64,000 nucleotides of DNA from Thauera sp. (GCA_017302295.1 JAFLDS010000016.1:1-64000), one strand, 5' to 3'; shown: positions 27,003 through 35,544, counted from the first letter of the stretch. Notes: a model not told the origin generated them from the letters alone. Numbers and translations are program-made.

Positions 27003-28175
27003 TCAGGCCGTCTCGGGCTGAACGAATACCGCTTTTTGCGTCAGGAGAGCGTCGATCTCCGCGCCCGAGAAGCCGTGGCCCTGGAGGACCGATAGTGTCT
27101 GGTCGCCGACGCACGGCACCGCACTCGCCATGCGGGGGGGAGTCCGGGAGAGGCGGGGGGCAGGGGCCGGAATCCGCGCGTCGAGCATCGTGACGAAGTT
27201 CCCACGCGCGAGGTTGTGCGGATGGCGCGGTGCCTCCGCCATGTCCAGCACAGGTGTGCAGCAGGCATCGCTGCCGTCGAACACGGCCGTCCACGTATCC
27301 CGCGTCCGCTCCAGGAAGCGGCTTGCGATCCGCGCCTTGATCTTCTCCCACGTTTCCCGTCGCCACTGCGCCGAGAGGTCGATGTCGTCGATCTGCAGCA
27401 AAGCGAGCAGCTGCCGGTAGAACGGTGCCTCGATCGCGCCAACGGCCATGAACTTGTCGTCGGCGCAGCGGTAGGTGCAATAGAAGGGCGCTGCGCCATC
27501 GAGAAAGTTCGAATGACGTTCGACGCTCCAGTGCTTGCGTCCGAGCATCGCATAGATCGGGCTCATCAACAGTGCCGCGCCGTCGCTCATCGCCGCGTCG
27601 AGAACCTGCCCCTGGCCGGACTTCGCCGCCTCGAACAGCGCGCACACGATGCCGTAGGCCATGACCATTCCGCCGCCGCCGTAGTCACCCACCAGGTTCA
27701 GCGGGGGCGGTGGGGGCGCGTTGCTGTCTCCCATGGCATACAGGGCGCCGCTCAGCCCGATGTAGTTGATGTCATGTCCGGCCGTCCGGGCGAGCGGGCC
27801 GGACTGTCCCCACCCTGTCATCCGCGCAAAGATCAGGCGCGGATTGAGGCTGGCGCACATCTCGGGGCCGAAGCCCAGCTTTTCGGCGACGCCGGGCCTG
27901 AATCCCTCGATCAGCACGTCGGCTTCGCGCACGAGTCGCAGCAGGGTCTCCACGCCACGCTCATGGCGCAGATCGATGCAGATCGATTCCCGGCCGCGGT
28001 TGACCGGGCCGTCAGCGATGTCATTCATGCCACCGTCGGCACCTGCGGGCGGGCGGTCGATGCGGATGACCCGCGCGCCCATGTCCGATAGCAGCATGCC
28101 GCAGAAGGGGGCAGGCCCGAGTCCTGCCAGTTCGATGACGGTGATGCCGTCCAGTGGTCTCTTCGAAGTGTCCAT
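27003..28175 (-). CDS. CaiB/BaiF family, alpha-methylacyl-CoA racemase-like
   Basis: A 390-residue class III CoA-transferase-fold protein. Sequence blocks resemble alpha-methylacyl-CoA racemases (AMACR/MCR) rather than formyl-CoA transferases: VIELAGLGPAPFCGMLLSDM, GHDINYIGLSGALYAMG, LNLVGDYGGGGMVMAYG and VLDAAMSDGAALL. In MCR the catalytic pair is a His near the GHDINY block and an Asp in GDYGGGG. It would interconvert the alpha-carbon stereoisomers of a 2-methylacyl-CoA such as a 2-arylpropionyl-CoA. It is last in the leftward operon with the dioxygenase electron chain. A CoA-transferase role cannot be excluded. Confidence 0.8.
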   Translation of the reverse strand: MDTSKRPLDGITVIELAGLGPAPFCGMLLSDMGARVIRIDRPPAGADGGMNDIADGPVNRGRESICIDLRHERGVETLLRLVREADVLIEGFRPGVAEKLGFGPEMCASLNPRLIFARMTGWGQSGPLARTAGHDINYIGLSGALYAMGDSNAPPPPPLNLVGDYGGGGMVMAYGIVCALFEAAKSGQGQVLDAAMSDGAALLMSPIYAMLGRKHWSVERHSNFLDGAAPFYCTYRCADDKFMAVGAIEAPFYRQLLALLQIDDIDLSAQWRRETWEKIKARIASRFLERTRDTWTAVFDGSDACCTPVLDMAEAPRHPHNLARGNFVTMLDARIPAPAPRLSRTPPRMASAVPCVGDQTLSVLQGHGFSGAEIDALLTQKAVFVQPETA

Positions 28176-28265
28176 GGGGGTTTGTTCTCTTTGATTTTCT
28201 TGAGGCGCCTCGGGTTTGCGCTATCCGCATGCCGTCGGCGGTGAGATTGGCGTGCGGGCTGCGGC

Positions 28266-28835
28266 CTAGCCGAGTCCAATCGGTTGCGGCGCAGTCGCCA
28301 CGATCAGGGAGAACATGCCGTCGAACGTCGACTTGTTGTCTCCCCTGAACCGCGGGTCGCCGTTCTCGCCGAACGCTTCGTCGATGCGACGCCAGTCGGC
28401 TTCATCGAGGTGCCTCTCGGCGAGCGGAAGAAGAAGGCGCTCTTCCTCCGTCATGTGACGCCACTGCAGGTCTGCGAAGCGGTCGACGCTCGCGAGAAAA
28501 CGGTCTGCGGCACCTTCGACCCCGTTCGCCAGGTCCGTCAGCTGCGCCTTGAGGGTCGCGGTCAGGGACAGGTCATCCTCATGCTGCGCGTGCAGCCTCT
28601 CGATGATGGGCTCGGCCTCGACTCCGCGCCCGAGCAGGGCGGAGAAGATGTACGTCTCTTCCTTGACGTGGTGGAGCGTCTGCGGGAACTGCTCGATGTA
28701 GTCGAGCATTGTCCTGAGCAGCTCGACGTTGGGCGGGTGGTGCAGAGCCTCCTTGGCGAAATGCTGGAGGCCGTGAACCACCGCCCCGATCGCGCGGTGC
28801 TCTTCGTGGATCTGCAGAATTACGGCGTTCTTCAT
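28266..28835 (-). CDS. Hemerythrin-like (HHE domain) protein
   Basis: A 189-residue four-helix protein with hemerythrin-type ligands: HEEHRAIG with H at helix 1, HHVKEETYIF in helix 2, RLHAQHEDDL in helix 3 and WRHMTEEERLLLP in helix 4. Such domains bind a di-iron site and sense or carry O2, or handle iron and NO stress. It is inside the ferredoxin-reductase-CaiB operon; a link to the oxygen demand of the dioxygenase or to Fe-S protection is plausible but unproven. The start is ATG 28835; upstream residues in the frame show no similarity. Confidence 0.8.
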   Translation of the reverse strand: MKNAVILQIHEEHRAIGAVVHGLQHFAKEALHHPPNVELLRTMLDYIEQFPQTLHHVKEETYIFSALLGRGVEAEPIIERLHAQHEDDLSLTATLKAQLTDLANGVEGAADRFLASVDRFADLQWRHMTEEERLLLPLAERHLDEADWRRIDEAFGENGDPRFRGDNKSTFDGMFSLIVATAPQPIGLG

Positions 28836-28935
28836 TCCGGAAATTACCTTGGCTGAGGATGAGATGAATGGCCGCCGGGTGCACGTGGAGGGCAGCGGCG
28901 CGATGGGCGACCAAATGGCGACCAATGGGCGACCT

Positions 28936-30192
28936 CTAGCGGAGCAGGGCCTTGAGATCAAAAGCAGGATCGGAGAGGTCGTCGTCCTTCACCTCGGTCC
29001 TCCGCGCGATCAGGCGCTCGATCGTGCGGCGATCACGGCCAGAATTCACAAGGGTGGCGGCCACCAGGGCGTCTCCGTCTTTCTCGAAAAGCGTCCACTT
29101 CCCCGCGGCGACATCGCCCCGGATCACGCAGCGGCTTCTGTCGGACGTGTGCCCAAGGAATTGCAGGTTGAGGTCGTACTGGTCGGTCCACACCCATGGC
29201 ACCTCCTGGTACGGCTCTTCCGCGCCGCAGGCATTCCGGGCTGCGGTCTCGCCCATGACGCGGGCCGCCTGCCAATGCTCCATGCGCAAGGCGGGCGCCA
29301 GATTCGCCGACCTGATGCGCGCGACATCGCCAATGGCATAGATCGACGGCTCGCTCGTCCTGCAGAATTCATCGACCAGAATGCCGTTGTCGCATTCGAG
29401 TCCCGCTGCGGCAGCCAGCGAGTCATTGGCCGTGGTTCCGATGCCGGCCACCACCAGGTCGCCGTGTATTCTCCGTCCGTCCTCAATCCTGATTTCGAGT
29501 CCGGGCCCGGTGCGCGAGATGCGCTCCGCCTGTGCCCCGAGCTCGAACCTGACTCCCTCGCGATCGTGGCGCGCCCTGAGGAATTGTGCGACAAGCGCGG
29601 GGGCGCCTCGCGAGACGATACGCGAGCCTGCTTCGACGACCGAGACATTGCAGCCGAGCCGTCGTGCTGCTGCTGCGACTTCCAGGCCGATGAAGCCCGC
29701 GCCGATCACGACGAGCCGGGAGCCGACCGCGTCGGCCAAGCGTCGTCGCAAGGACAGTGCGTCGCCGAGGGTCTTCAGATAGAGCAGATCTGCTTCGACT
29801 CCCGCGTCGACGATCGCCGGATCGAGTGTTCGGGCCTTCGAGCCGGTGGCGATGATGAGGCTGCGGTAGGCACACACGGACCCATCCGACAACTGGACCG
29901 TTCTGGCGTGCGGGTCAAGGTGTGCAGCGTGGATTCCAGACTTGATGACAAGTCGCGGATGCGCACGCAAGGTCTCGTCGATAAGCTGGAAGTCGCCGGT
30001 ATCCGAGTCTCCGAGCAGAACGTCCTTGGAGAGTGGAGGGCGGTCGTAGGGTTCCCACTCTTCCTCGTTCACGAGGAGAACCCTCTGCGTGTCATCGCAT
30101 GACAGAGCGGACTTGGCGGCACTCGACCCGCCGACGCCTGCGCCGATGATGAGGGTGTCAAAACTGTTGGACGCAGCGTTCATTGTGCTCAC
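28936..30192 (-). CDS. FAD-dependent ferredoxin reductase (oxygenase-coupled)
   Basis: A 418-residue two-dinucleotide-domain flavoprotein of the BphA4/putidaredoxin reductase group: FAD motif LIIGAGVGGSSAA near residue 17, PPLSKDVLLG, the NAD motif VVIGAGFIGLEVAA near 155, and YAIGDVARIRS before the C-terminal domain. It would pass electrons from NADH to the Rieske ferredoxin encoded just upstream. The GTG at 30192 overlaps the ferredoxin stop (GTGA), giving coupling; ATG at 30183 is an alternative. Confidence 0.9.
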   Translation of the reverse strand: MSTMNAASNSFDTLIIGAGVGGSSAAKSALSCDDTQRVLLVNEEEWEPYDRPPLSKDVLLGDSDTGDFQLIDETLRAHPRLVIKSGIHAAHLDPHARTVQLSDGSVCAYRSLIIATGSKARTLDPAIVDAGVEADLLYLKTLGDALSLRRRLADAVGSRLVVIGAGFIGLEVAAAARRLGCNVSVVEAGSRIVSRGAPALVAQFLRARHDREGVRFELGAQAERISRTGPGLEIRIEDGRRIHGDLVVAGIGTTANDSLAAAAGLECDNGILVDEFCRTSEPSIYAIGDVARIRSANLAPALRMEHWQAARVMGETAARNACGAEEPYQEVPWVWTDQYDLNLQFLGHTSDRSRCVIRGDVAAGKWTLFEKDGDALVAATLVNSGRDRRTIERLIARRTEVKDDDLSDPAFDLKALLR

Positions 30193-30551
30193 TCATGCAT
30201 CGGCAGTGCGGTGTAAAGGACGCCTTCATCGGCGATGGCCTCGTATGTCTGCAGTTTCTTGGTGCAGGGGCGGTCGACGGGCTCCCCGGTCCTGATGTCG
30301 AACGAACCCGAGTGAAACGGGCAGATGACGAGCCCGTCCTCGATGTCACCTTCGGAGAGGGACGCGTTGCCGTGCGTGCAGGTGTCGTCGGTGACGAAGC
30401 ACTCTCCGGCGATGCGGAATACGGCGAGCGGTGCGTGCTCGGGAAGCGTGACCTGGAGGGCGCTCCCCTCGGGGATATCTTCGATCTTGCAGAGCCGAAT
30501 CAGCGTCCTGGATTGCACGGGGGCCTCGGTGCGGGGGCAGGCGTTATTCAC
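30189..30551 (-). CDS. Rieske-type [2Fe-2S] ferredoxin
   Basis: A 120-residue ferredoxin with Rieske ligands C58-x-H60 and C77-x2-H80, the wording CTHGNASL ... CPFHSGSFD typical of BphA3-like dioxygenase ferredoxins. It carries electrons from the reductase to the dioxygenase alpha subunit. GTG at 30551 is chosen because GGAGA lies 8 bases before it and it is the first codon after the promoter-operator; an internal GTG at 30518 has no SD. It is the first gene of the leftward operon. Confidence 0.9.
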   Translation of the reverse strand: MNNACPRTEAPVQSRTLIRLCKIEDIPEGSALQVTLPEHAPLAVFRIAGECFVTDDTCTHGNASLSEGDIEDGLVICPFHSGSFDIRTGEPVDRPCTKKLQTYEAIADEGVLYTALPMHE

Positions 30552-30579
30552 TTGACGTTCTCCATCAGATAGTAGCGCA

Positions 30580-30601
30580 ATATCAAGCAAGCGCTTGATA
30601 T
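30580..30601 (-). promoter_or_regulatory. Island operator, copy 2
   Basis: ATATCAAGC-AAGC-GCTTGATAT is a 9+9 bp palindrome. Read on the minus strand its core is ATCAAGCGCTTGCTTGAT, identical over 18 bp, spacer included, to copy 1 at 14782-14799. It starts 2 bp after the -10 of the ferredoxin promoter, the same geometry as copy 1. Confidence 0.82.
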
Positions 30602-30603
30602 AA

Positions 30604-30632
30604 ATACTAGCAAAGCTGGATACGGTCTGCAA
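30604..30632 (-). promoter_or_regulatory. Sigma-70-like promoter of the ferredoxin operon
   Basis: On the minus strand: -35 TTGCAG (30627-30632), 17-bp spacer, -10 TAGTAT (30604-30609), each 4 of 6 to consensus. The start point falls in operator copy 2. Confidence 0.6.
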
Positions 30633-30679
30633 CGATCGTTCGAAGGCGGATAACTGCGCCGTTTCATGGGCCGGCCGCT

Positions 30680-33600
30680 TCAGGTCGGCAGCACGTAGCC
30701 CTTTTCCTTCACCAGCCGGACGGTGGCGTCGACCACCTCGGTTGCGTAAAGTCTGCCCCGGTTGCCCACGACCTCGAGCAGGGCTGCTTCCAGTCCGACC
30801 GAGGCGCGGTAGGGGCGATGGGAGGCCATCGATTCGATGACGTCGGCCACCGCCAGCACGCGCGCTTCGGGCAGGATCTCCTCGCCTTTCAGCCCGCGGG
30901 GATAGCCGCTGCCGTCCATGCGCTCGTGGTGCTGGCGGATGATCTCGGCGACGGGGGTGGCAAAGGGCACGTCCTTCAGGATGTCGTATCCCGCCTCTGC
31001 GTGGCCCCGCATCATCTCCATTTCGAGCTTCGACAGCCGCGTCGGCTTGGTGAGGATCTCGGAGGGGACGGAGATCTTGCCGATGTCGTGCACCAGTCCC
31101 AGCAGTTCCAGGCTCTCGCAGCGATCGGGGGGCCAGCCCATTTCCTGCGCGATCGCGCTCGCGATCAGGCCGACGCGGCGCTCGTGGCCGGCGGTGTAGG
31201 GGTCGCGGATCTCGACCATGTTGGAGACGGCCTGGAAGGTCCCCCGCATCGCCGCCTCGAGCTGTTTCACGTAAGCGGCGATCTGCGCTTCGGCATGCTG
31301 GCGTTCGGTGATGTCTTCGGCCATGACGATGGTGGCCGGCAGGCCGTCGTCCCAGGTGACGATCCGCGCGGTGAGGCCCAACTGGATGTATTGGCCGTCG
31401 CGGCGGCGGAAGGGCACGATGTACGAGATGCTGCGCCGCTGGCCCTTCCTCAGTTCGGCCCAGGCTTCCCGGATGCGCTGCAGGTTCTCCTCGTCCGGGG
31501 AGGTGAAGTCGAGCACGTCCCTGCCGATCAGCGCTTCGGCCGGCCAGCCGGTGATCTCGGCGTACCGCGGGTTGACGTAGATGTAATGCCCCTTGCGGCG
31601 CACGTACATGCCGGTCAGCGTCTGCTCGACCATGCTGCGGAAGCGCTGTTCGCTCTCGCGCAGTGCCTTTTCGCCTTCGCGGATGGTGGTGAGGTCGGTC
31701 CAGGCGACGATCGCGTCGTCGCCAAGGACGGTCACCGTGCCCACCGCGGTGCGCAACCTGCCGTCCTTGCACCGGAGCGTGAGCTCCGGCGAGTTGAGCG
31801 GCTCGCCCGGGCGTGCCCGGGCGATGTTCGTCTTCCAATGGGCGTGAAGCGCGTCCCTCGCGTCATCGATGAAGGCGCGCTGGAACCATTCGTCCTCAGT
31901 TGCGATCTCTTCCAGCGTGTAGCCGAGCCAGGCGCAATGCGCATCGTTGATCGCCCGCACGCGATGCTGCTTCAGATCCATGATCTGCATCGCCGCAGGC
32001 GATGACTTGAAGACTTCCCGGAAGCGCACTTCCAGCATCTGTGCCTGCTGCGAGGTTTCACGGAACTTCTGCCGCTGCGCGAGATTGTCCAGTGCGAAGG
32101 CGATGTCCCCGGCGATCTCCCGCAACAGCTGGCGTTGTTCTTCGTCGAACACCGCGCCGGTCGCATAGATGACTGCCACCCCGATCAGTTTCTCCTCGCA
32201 CATGAGCGGGAGGATCGCGCGCTCGACAACGCCTTGTATCTGCAAGTACGCGCGCCACTGTCTCACTTCGGCGATGTTCCGCTCGCCGGCGTCGTCGGGC
32301 AGTTGTTGCAGTGCCTCGCAGAACACCTCGCCCCTTGCGACTTCTCCGAGGAGGGCACGCAAGGGCGTGGGCGGATCGCCGATCATCCTTTCGAGCAGTG
32401 GCAAGTGTTCCACGGCGATGCCGTGGTGCGATTTCAGATGCAGCGGCCACGGATCGCCACTGCTTTCGGCGATGAAGACGATCGGAAACGTATCGTGCGC
32501 CACGAGGGCGTTCATCAGGCCGTCGAGCAGGGCTTCGCTGGTCTGGCTGTGCACCACCGAGCGGTTCGTGGCGCTGAGCATCTCGTAGAGGTAGCGCAGC
32601 CGCTGGATCCGTTCATCGGCCTGGCGCCGCTTGATCGCGTCGCTCACGTGGCGGGCGATGTTGCGCAGCAGCGAGATTTCTTCGGGCAGGAAGCGAGCGT
32701 CGCCGGGCACGCCGTCATCGGGATACCAGAGGGTGATGCGACCGACTTCCCGGTCGTCCACGCGCATGGACTGCGAAATTTCGTTATGCGGCTTTAGGGC
32801 GGGGCTCTGTGCGCCGAAATGGCCCCATTGGCTTTCGATGCGGGCCTTTGCCAACGCCGGAGATACGAGGGCCGCCGGCAGAATTTCGACGATCCCCTGC
32901 AGCAGTTGCGGCATGGGTAGCGCCTGCCTTTCGAGCAGATCGGATACCGTGCCCAGGCATTGCAGTTCCTTGATGCGCTCGCCCAGGTCGTGTAATGCCC
33001 GTTCGCGTTCGCGTCCCAGGAGTTCCCGCTCGCGGACTTCATCCTGCAACTGGATGAAGGGCTCATGCACGGTATGGCGGACCAGCGCGATGAAGACGAA
33101 CCAGTAGGCGTGGATCTTGAGCAGGTGTCCGATCAGGTTTGCTTCGGCATAGACGTTCACGTACTGCGTGAAGGCGAACTCGGACAGCATCATGGCCACG
33201 ATGGCCGCAAGCATCCCGTAAAGGACCGACGGCGACATGCGCAGCCGCCGCTGCCACAGCAGGACGGCCGACACGCCGAGCAGCGCGATGATTACGTATT
33301 CGCTGTATATCTTGAAGGCCGTGAGGCCTTCGCCGTCGATGTAGGCGTCGGGGAAGTATCCGAGGAAGATCAGCAACGCGAAGGTCGTCGCGCAGGTTCC
33401 GAAGGCGAGGTGGATCCACGCGATGCCCACCGGGGCCAGCAGGATGGGCGCGATCAACAATGCGGTCGCCTGCATGAAGCGCGCGGCGATCCAGAGTTGC
33501 GTCGCCGGGTTGGCGCTGTCCCCCGGCAGCAGCTGCATGCCTTTGAAGGCGAGGGTGTGCAACAGGTCCAGCGCTGCGCACCAGCCGATCGCCACCGACA

Positions 33601-33808
33601 CGAACGCCACGAAATGGTTGCGCGTGTAGCGCATCGACGAGGTGGCGACCACCAGCGCGCAAAAGGCCACGCCGATGGAAAACAGCTCGGCAAGGGAGTG
33701 GAAAAGCAGATAGCTGCTCTTCGCGCCCACCCAGCTCGCGATCGAGAGCAGGAGTGGGGGCCAGAGCACGCTGAGCAGCGCTTTCGAGGTTGACTGCAGG
33801 GGATTCAT
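30680..33808 (-). CDS. Membrane-bound sensor with GAF, PAS and HD-GYP domains
   Basis: A 1042-residue signalling protein. An N-terminal membrane region of about eight helices (roughly residues 10-270) resembles a MASE3-type sensor. Then come a coiled linker, one or two GAF-like regions, two PAS domains (one around the QIMDLKQHRVRAINDAH segment, one around YIYVNPRYAEITGWP) and a C-terminal HD-GYP domain with LVHDIGK and DGSGYPRG. HD-GYP enzymes hydrolyse cyclic-di-GMP. ATG at 33808 is before the first helix; the frame is open for 67 more codons without similarity. It lies just outside the aromatic island and may be unrelated to it. Confidence 0.85.
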   Translation of the reverse strand: MNPLQSTSKALLSVLWPPLLLSIASWVGAKSSYLLFHSLAELFSIGVAFCALVVATSSMRYTRNHFVAFVSVAIGWCAALDLLHTLAFKGMQLLPGDSANPATQLWIAARFMQATALLIAPILLAPVGIAWIHLAFGTCATTFALLIFLGYFPDAYIDGEGLTAFKIYSEYVIIALLGVSAVLLWQRRLRMSPSVLYGMLAAIVAMMLSEFAFTQYVNVYAEANLIGHLLKIHAYWFVFIALVRHTVHEPFIQLQDEVRERELLGRERERALHDLGERIKELQCLGTVSDLLERQALPMPQLLQGIVEILPAALVSPALAKARIESQWGHFGAQSPALKPHNEISQSMRVDDREVGRITLWYPDDGVPGDARFLPEEISLLRNIARHVSDAIKRRQADERIQRLRYLYEMLSATNRSVVHSQTSEALLDGLMNALVAHDTFPIVFIAESSGDPWPLHLKSHHGIAVEHLPLLERMIGDPPTPLRALLGEVARGEVFCEALQQLPDDAGERNIAEVRQWRAYLQIQGVVERAILPLMCEEKLIGVAVIYATGAVFDEEQRQLLREIAGDIAFALDNLAQRQKFRETSQQAQMLEVRFREVFKSSPAAMQIMDLKQHRVRAINDAHCAWLGYTLEEIATEDEWFQRAFIDDARDALHAHWKTNIARARPGEPLNSPELTLRCKDGRLRTAVGTVTVLGDDAIVAWTDLTTIREGEKALRESEQRFRSMVEQTLTGMYVRRKGHYIYVNPRYAEITGWPAEALIGRDVLDFTSPDEENLQRIREAWAELRKGQRRSISYIVPFRRRDGQYIQLGLTARIVTWDDGLPATIVMAEDITERQHAEAQIAAYVKQLEAAMRGTFQAVSNMVEIRDPYTAGHERRVGLIASAIAQEMGWPPDRCESLELLGLVHDIGKISVPSEILTKPTRLSKLEMEMMRGHAEAGYDILKDVPFATPVAEIIRQHHERMDGSGYPRGLKGEEILPEARVLAVADVIESMASHRPYRASVGLEAALLEVVGNRGRLYATEVVDATVRLVKEKGYVLPT

Positions 33809-34073
33809 CGGTCCGAACAGGCCGGCGGAAGTGTCGATATGGTATTCCCCATTGTGGGCACAAGACGAGACAGATTCCGCTTTTTGGGCATTTTTCCTGG
33901 CTGCACGCCCGTGTCCTGTGATCGCGACTTCGAGATGCGGCGCTGAATTCCCGTTTACCGATATGCAGCGCGATCCAGCCGCGAATGGGCGGGAATTGAG
34001 CCACCTCAATGTAGCGCGTCAATAGTGGAGTAATCTTGTCGGGTATCCGCTCTCCCCTAATGCAGCAGACATC
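33809..34073. other. Intergenic region between divergent genes
   Basis: The 265 bases separate the HD-GYP gene from the DUF3079 gene and should hold both promoters. No box stands out clearly. Confidence 0.4.
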
Positions 34074-34286
34074 ATGGCCAAGAAGTTCCCCCTCCACCCG
34101 AAGAACCCCGAGCGCATCTGCTGGGGCTGCGACAAGTACTGCCCGGCCGAGTCGCTCGGTTGCGGCAACGGTTCGGGGCGCACGCAGCACCCGATGGAGC
34201 TGCTGGGCGAGGATTGGTACGAGTATGGCGACTGGGGCCTCGAGATCGAGGAGGGCGCCAGGTCGGTGGGAGGAAAACCGCGCTGA
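34074..34286 (+). CDS. DUF3079 small cysteine-rich protein
   Basis: A 70-residue protein with ERICWGCDKYCPAESLGCGNG, four cysteines in 16 residues, and a conserved Trp/Tyr-rich LLGEDWYEYGDW segment. This matches the DUF3079 family, whose function is unknown; the cysteine pattern suggests metal binding. ATG at 34074 is the only start. Confidence 0.75.
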   Translation: MAKKFPLHPKNPERICWGCDKYCPAESLGCGNGSGRTQHPMELLGEDWYEYGDWGLEIEEGARSVGGKPR

Positions 34287-34452
34287 AGGCTGTGGTATGC
34301 CCTGGCCCGCGGCGTCGGGGGCGCGGCAGCCGTCGCATGAGGGATTTGGCGTTGTCGGCGTGAAGGGCTAGGCTGATCGATGACGGCTTCGCCAACGCCC
34401 GGCAGCGAGGGATGCGTGGCGGAGTGTGCCTACCTCCTGCCCAGGATCGACC

Positions 34453-35544
34453 ATGAACGCTCCCGCCGTTGCCGGCGTCGACTTCGCGCGCCTCGCCGTT
34501 CAATACCGCGAGCGCGCGCAGAAATGCGAGCACACCGCGAAGGTCTACCTGCGCATCATCATCGGCGTGCTGTCGGCCTGCATCCTGATCTTCGCCGGGG
34601 CGGACCGGCTCGCCGGCGCGCTGTTCAAGACGGCGGCAGAGCGCGAGGCGGAAGCGCTGCTGAGCCATGCGACGACGCAGATTCTGCGCAACCTGTCGGC
34701 GGCCTCGGAGCAGATGCGGAACTCGACCGCGGCCCAGGGCGAGGCGCCGCAGCCGGATGCCTCGAAGCCGGATGCCTCGAAGCCGGATGCCTCGAAGCCG
34801 TCCTTGCCTGTACCGCCGCCTGCCAACGGCGCGGTCCTTCGACCGCCGGCAGCCCCGTTCGCGGCGGCGGCAGGGCCCGCTCCACCGGCGCCTGTTGCCG
34901 CCGGGCCTGCGGCGCCCGCGGCGAAGCCGGTACGGCCGCCGGTGGAGAGGACGCCTTCGACCAGCGAGGCGCTGCGCCGGACCGTCAAGCAGTTGTACGA
35001 AGACAACGCCGCGCTGCAGCAGCAGCTGGCACAGGCGCGCGATCGCCTCGGCGAAGAGGGCGACCGGCTGGCGGTGGAGGAGGTGCGCAAGGACACCGCG
35101 GTCGAGGTGGCGCAGATCCGCGCCAGTGCGGACGAAACCCGCGCCTGGGCCGACCGCGACGTCGCCCAGACGAGGGCGGACGCCGAGCGCGATGTCGCGC
35201 AGGCGAAGGCGGATGCCGAACGCGCGGTGGCCGAAGAGGGCACCCGTCGCGCGGAGGATCTCAACGCGCTGATCGCCAGTTCGGTCGCACGTGTCGGCTC
35301 GGCGGTGATCGTCGTGCTGCTGGTGCGCATCTTCCTGCGCGACCGCCAGCGCTTGATCCTGCTGGCGGGCTTCTACGCCGGGCTGGCGGACGCGCTGGAG
35401 ATCAGCGCGGGCGATCCGGCGCGGCTCAGAGAGTGGCTGCCGCAGCTGGTGCCGCCGGCGATGGCGACGGCGGACGATGTGGCGACGCCGATCGAGACGG
35501 TCATGCAGGCGGTGGTGGAGCTGGCGAAGCGCAGTCGCACCTGA
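34453..35544 (+). CDS. Membrane-anchored coiled-coil protein of unknown function
   Basis: A 363-residue protein I do not recognise. It has a transmembrane helix near residues 33-55 (VYLRIIIGVLSACILIFAGA), a Pro/Ala-rich linker with three PDASK repeats, a long charged coiled coil (about 180-275) with ~10-residue repeats such as DVAQTRADAERDVAQAKADA, and a second hydrophobic helix (ARVGSAVIVVLLVRIFL) followed by a soluble tail. The layout suggests a scaffold or mechanosensing-type protein; no enzyme motif is visible. Confidence 0.7.
   Translation: MNAPAVAGVDFARLAVQYRERAQKCEHTAKVYLRIIIGVLSACILIFAGADRLAGALFKTAAEREAEALLSHATTQILRNLSAASEQMRNSTAAQGEAPQPDASKPDASKPDASKPSLPVPPPANGAVLRPPAAPFAAAAGPAPPAPVAAGPAAPAAKPVRPPVERTPSTSEALRRTVKQLYEDNAALQQQLAQARDRLGEEGDRLAVEEVRKDTAVEVAQIRASADETRAWADRDVAQTRADAERDVAQAKADAERAVAEEGTRRAEDLNALIASSVARVGSAVIVVLLVRIFLRDRQRLILLAGFYAGLADALEISAGDPARLREWLPQLVPPAMATADDVATPIETVMQAVVELAKRSRT
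34756..34800 (+). repeat. Three perfect 15-bp tandem repeats inside the coiled-coil gene
   Basis: GATGCCTCGAAGCCG is repeated three times without change at 34756-34770, 34771-34785 and 34786-34800, encoding DASKP x3. In-frame units of 15 bp can vary in number by slippage without breaking the gene. Confidence 0.9.

Noticed and set aside
26920-27645. 241-codon frame overlapping the CaiB gene 3' half
   Set aside because: Same strand, different frame from CaiB; Arg-rich translation and no start signal.
30552-31838. N-terminal extension of the Rieske ferredoxin frame
   Set aside because: It is in the other frame of the HD-GYP gene and passes through the promoter and operator; the GTG at 30551 has a good SD.
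34756-34800. Short tandem repeats considered as a CRISPR remnant
   Set aside because: Units are directly adjacent without spacers, only 15 bp, and in frame inside a gene. No CRISPR array or cas gene was found in the window.
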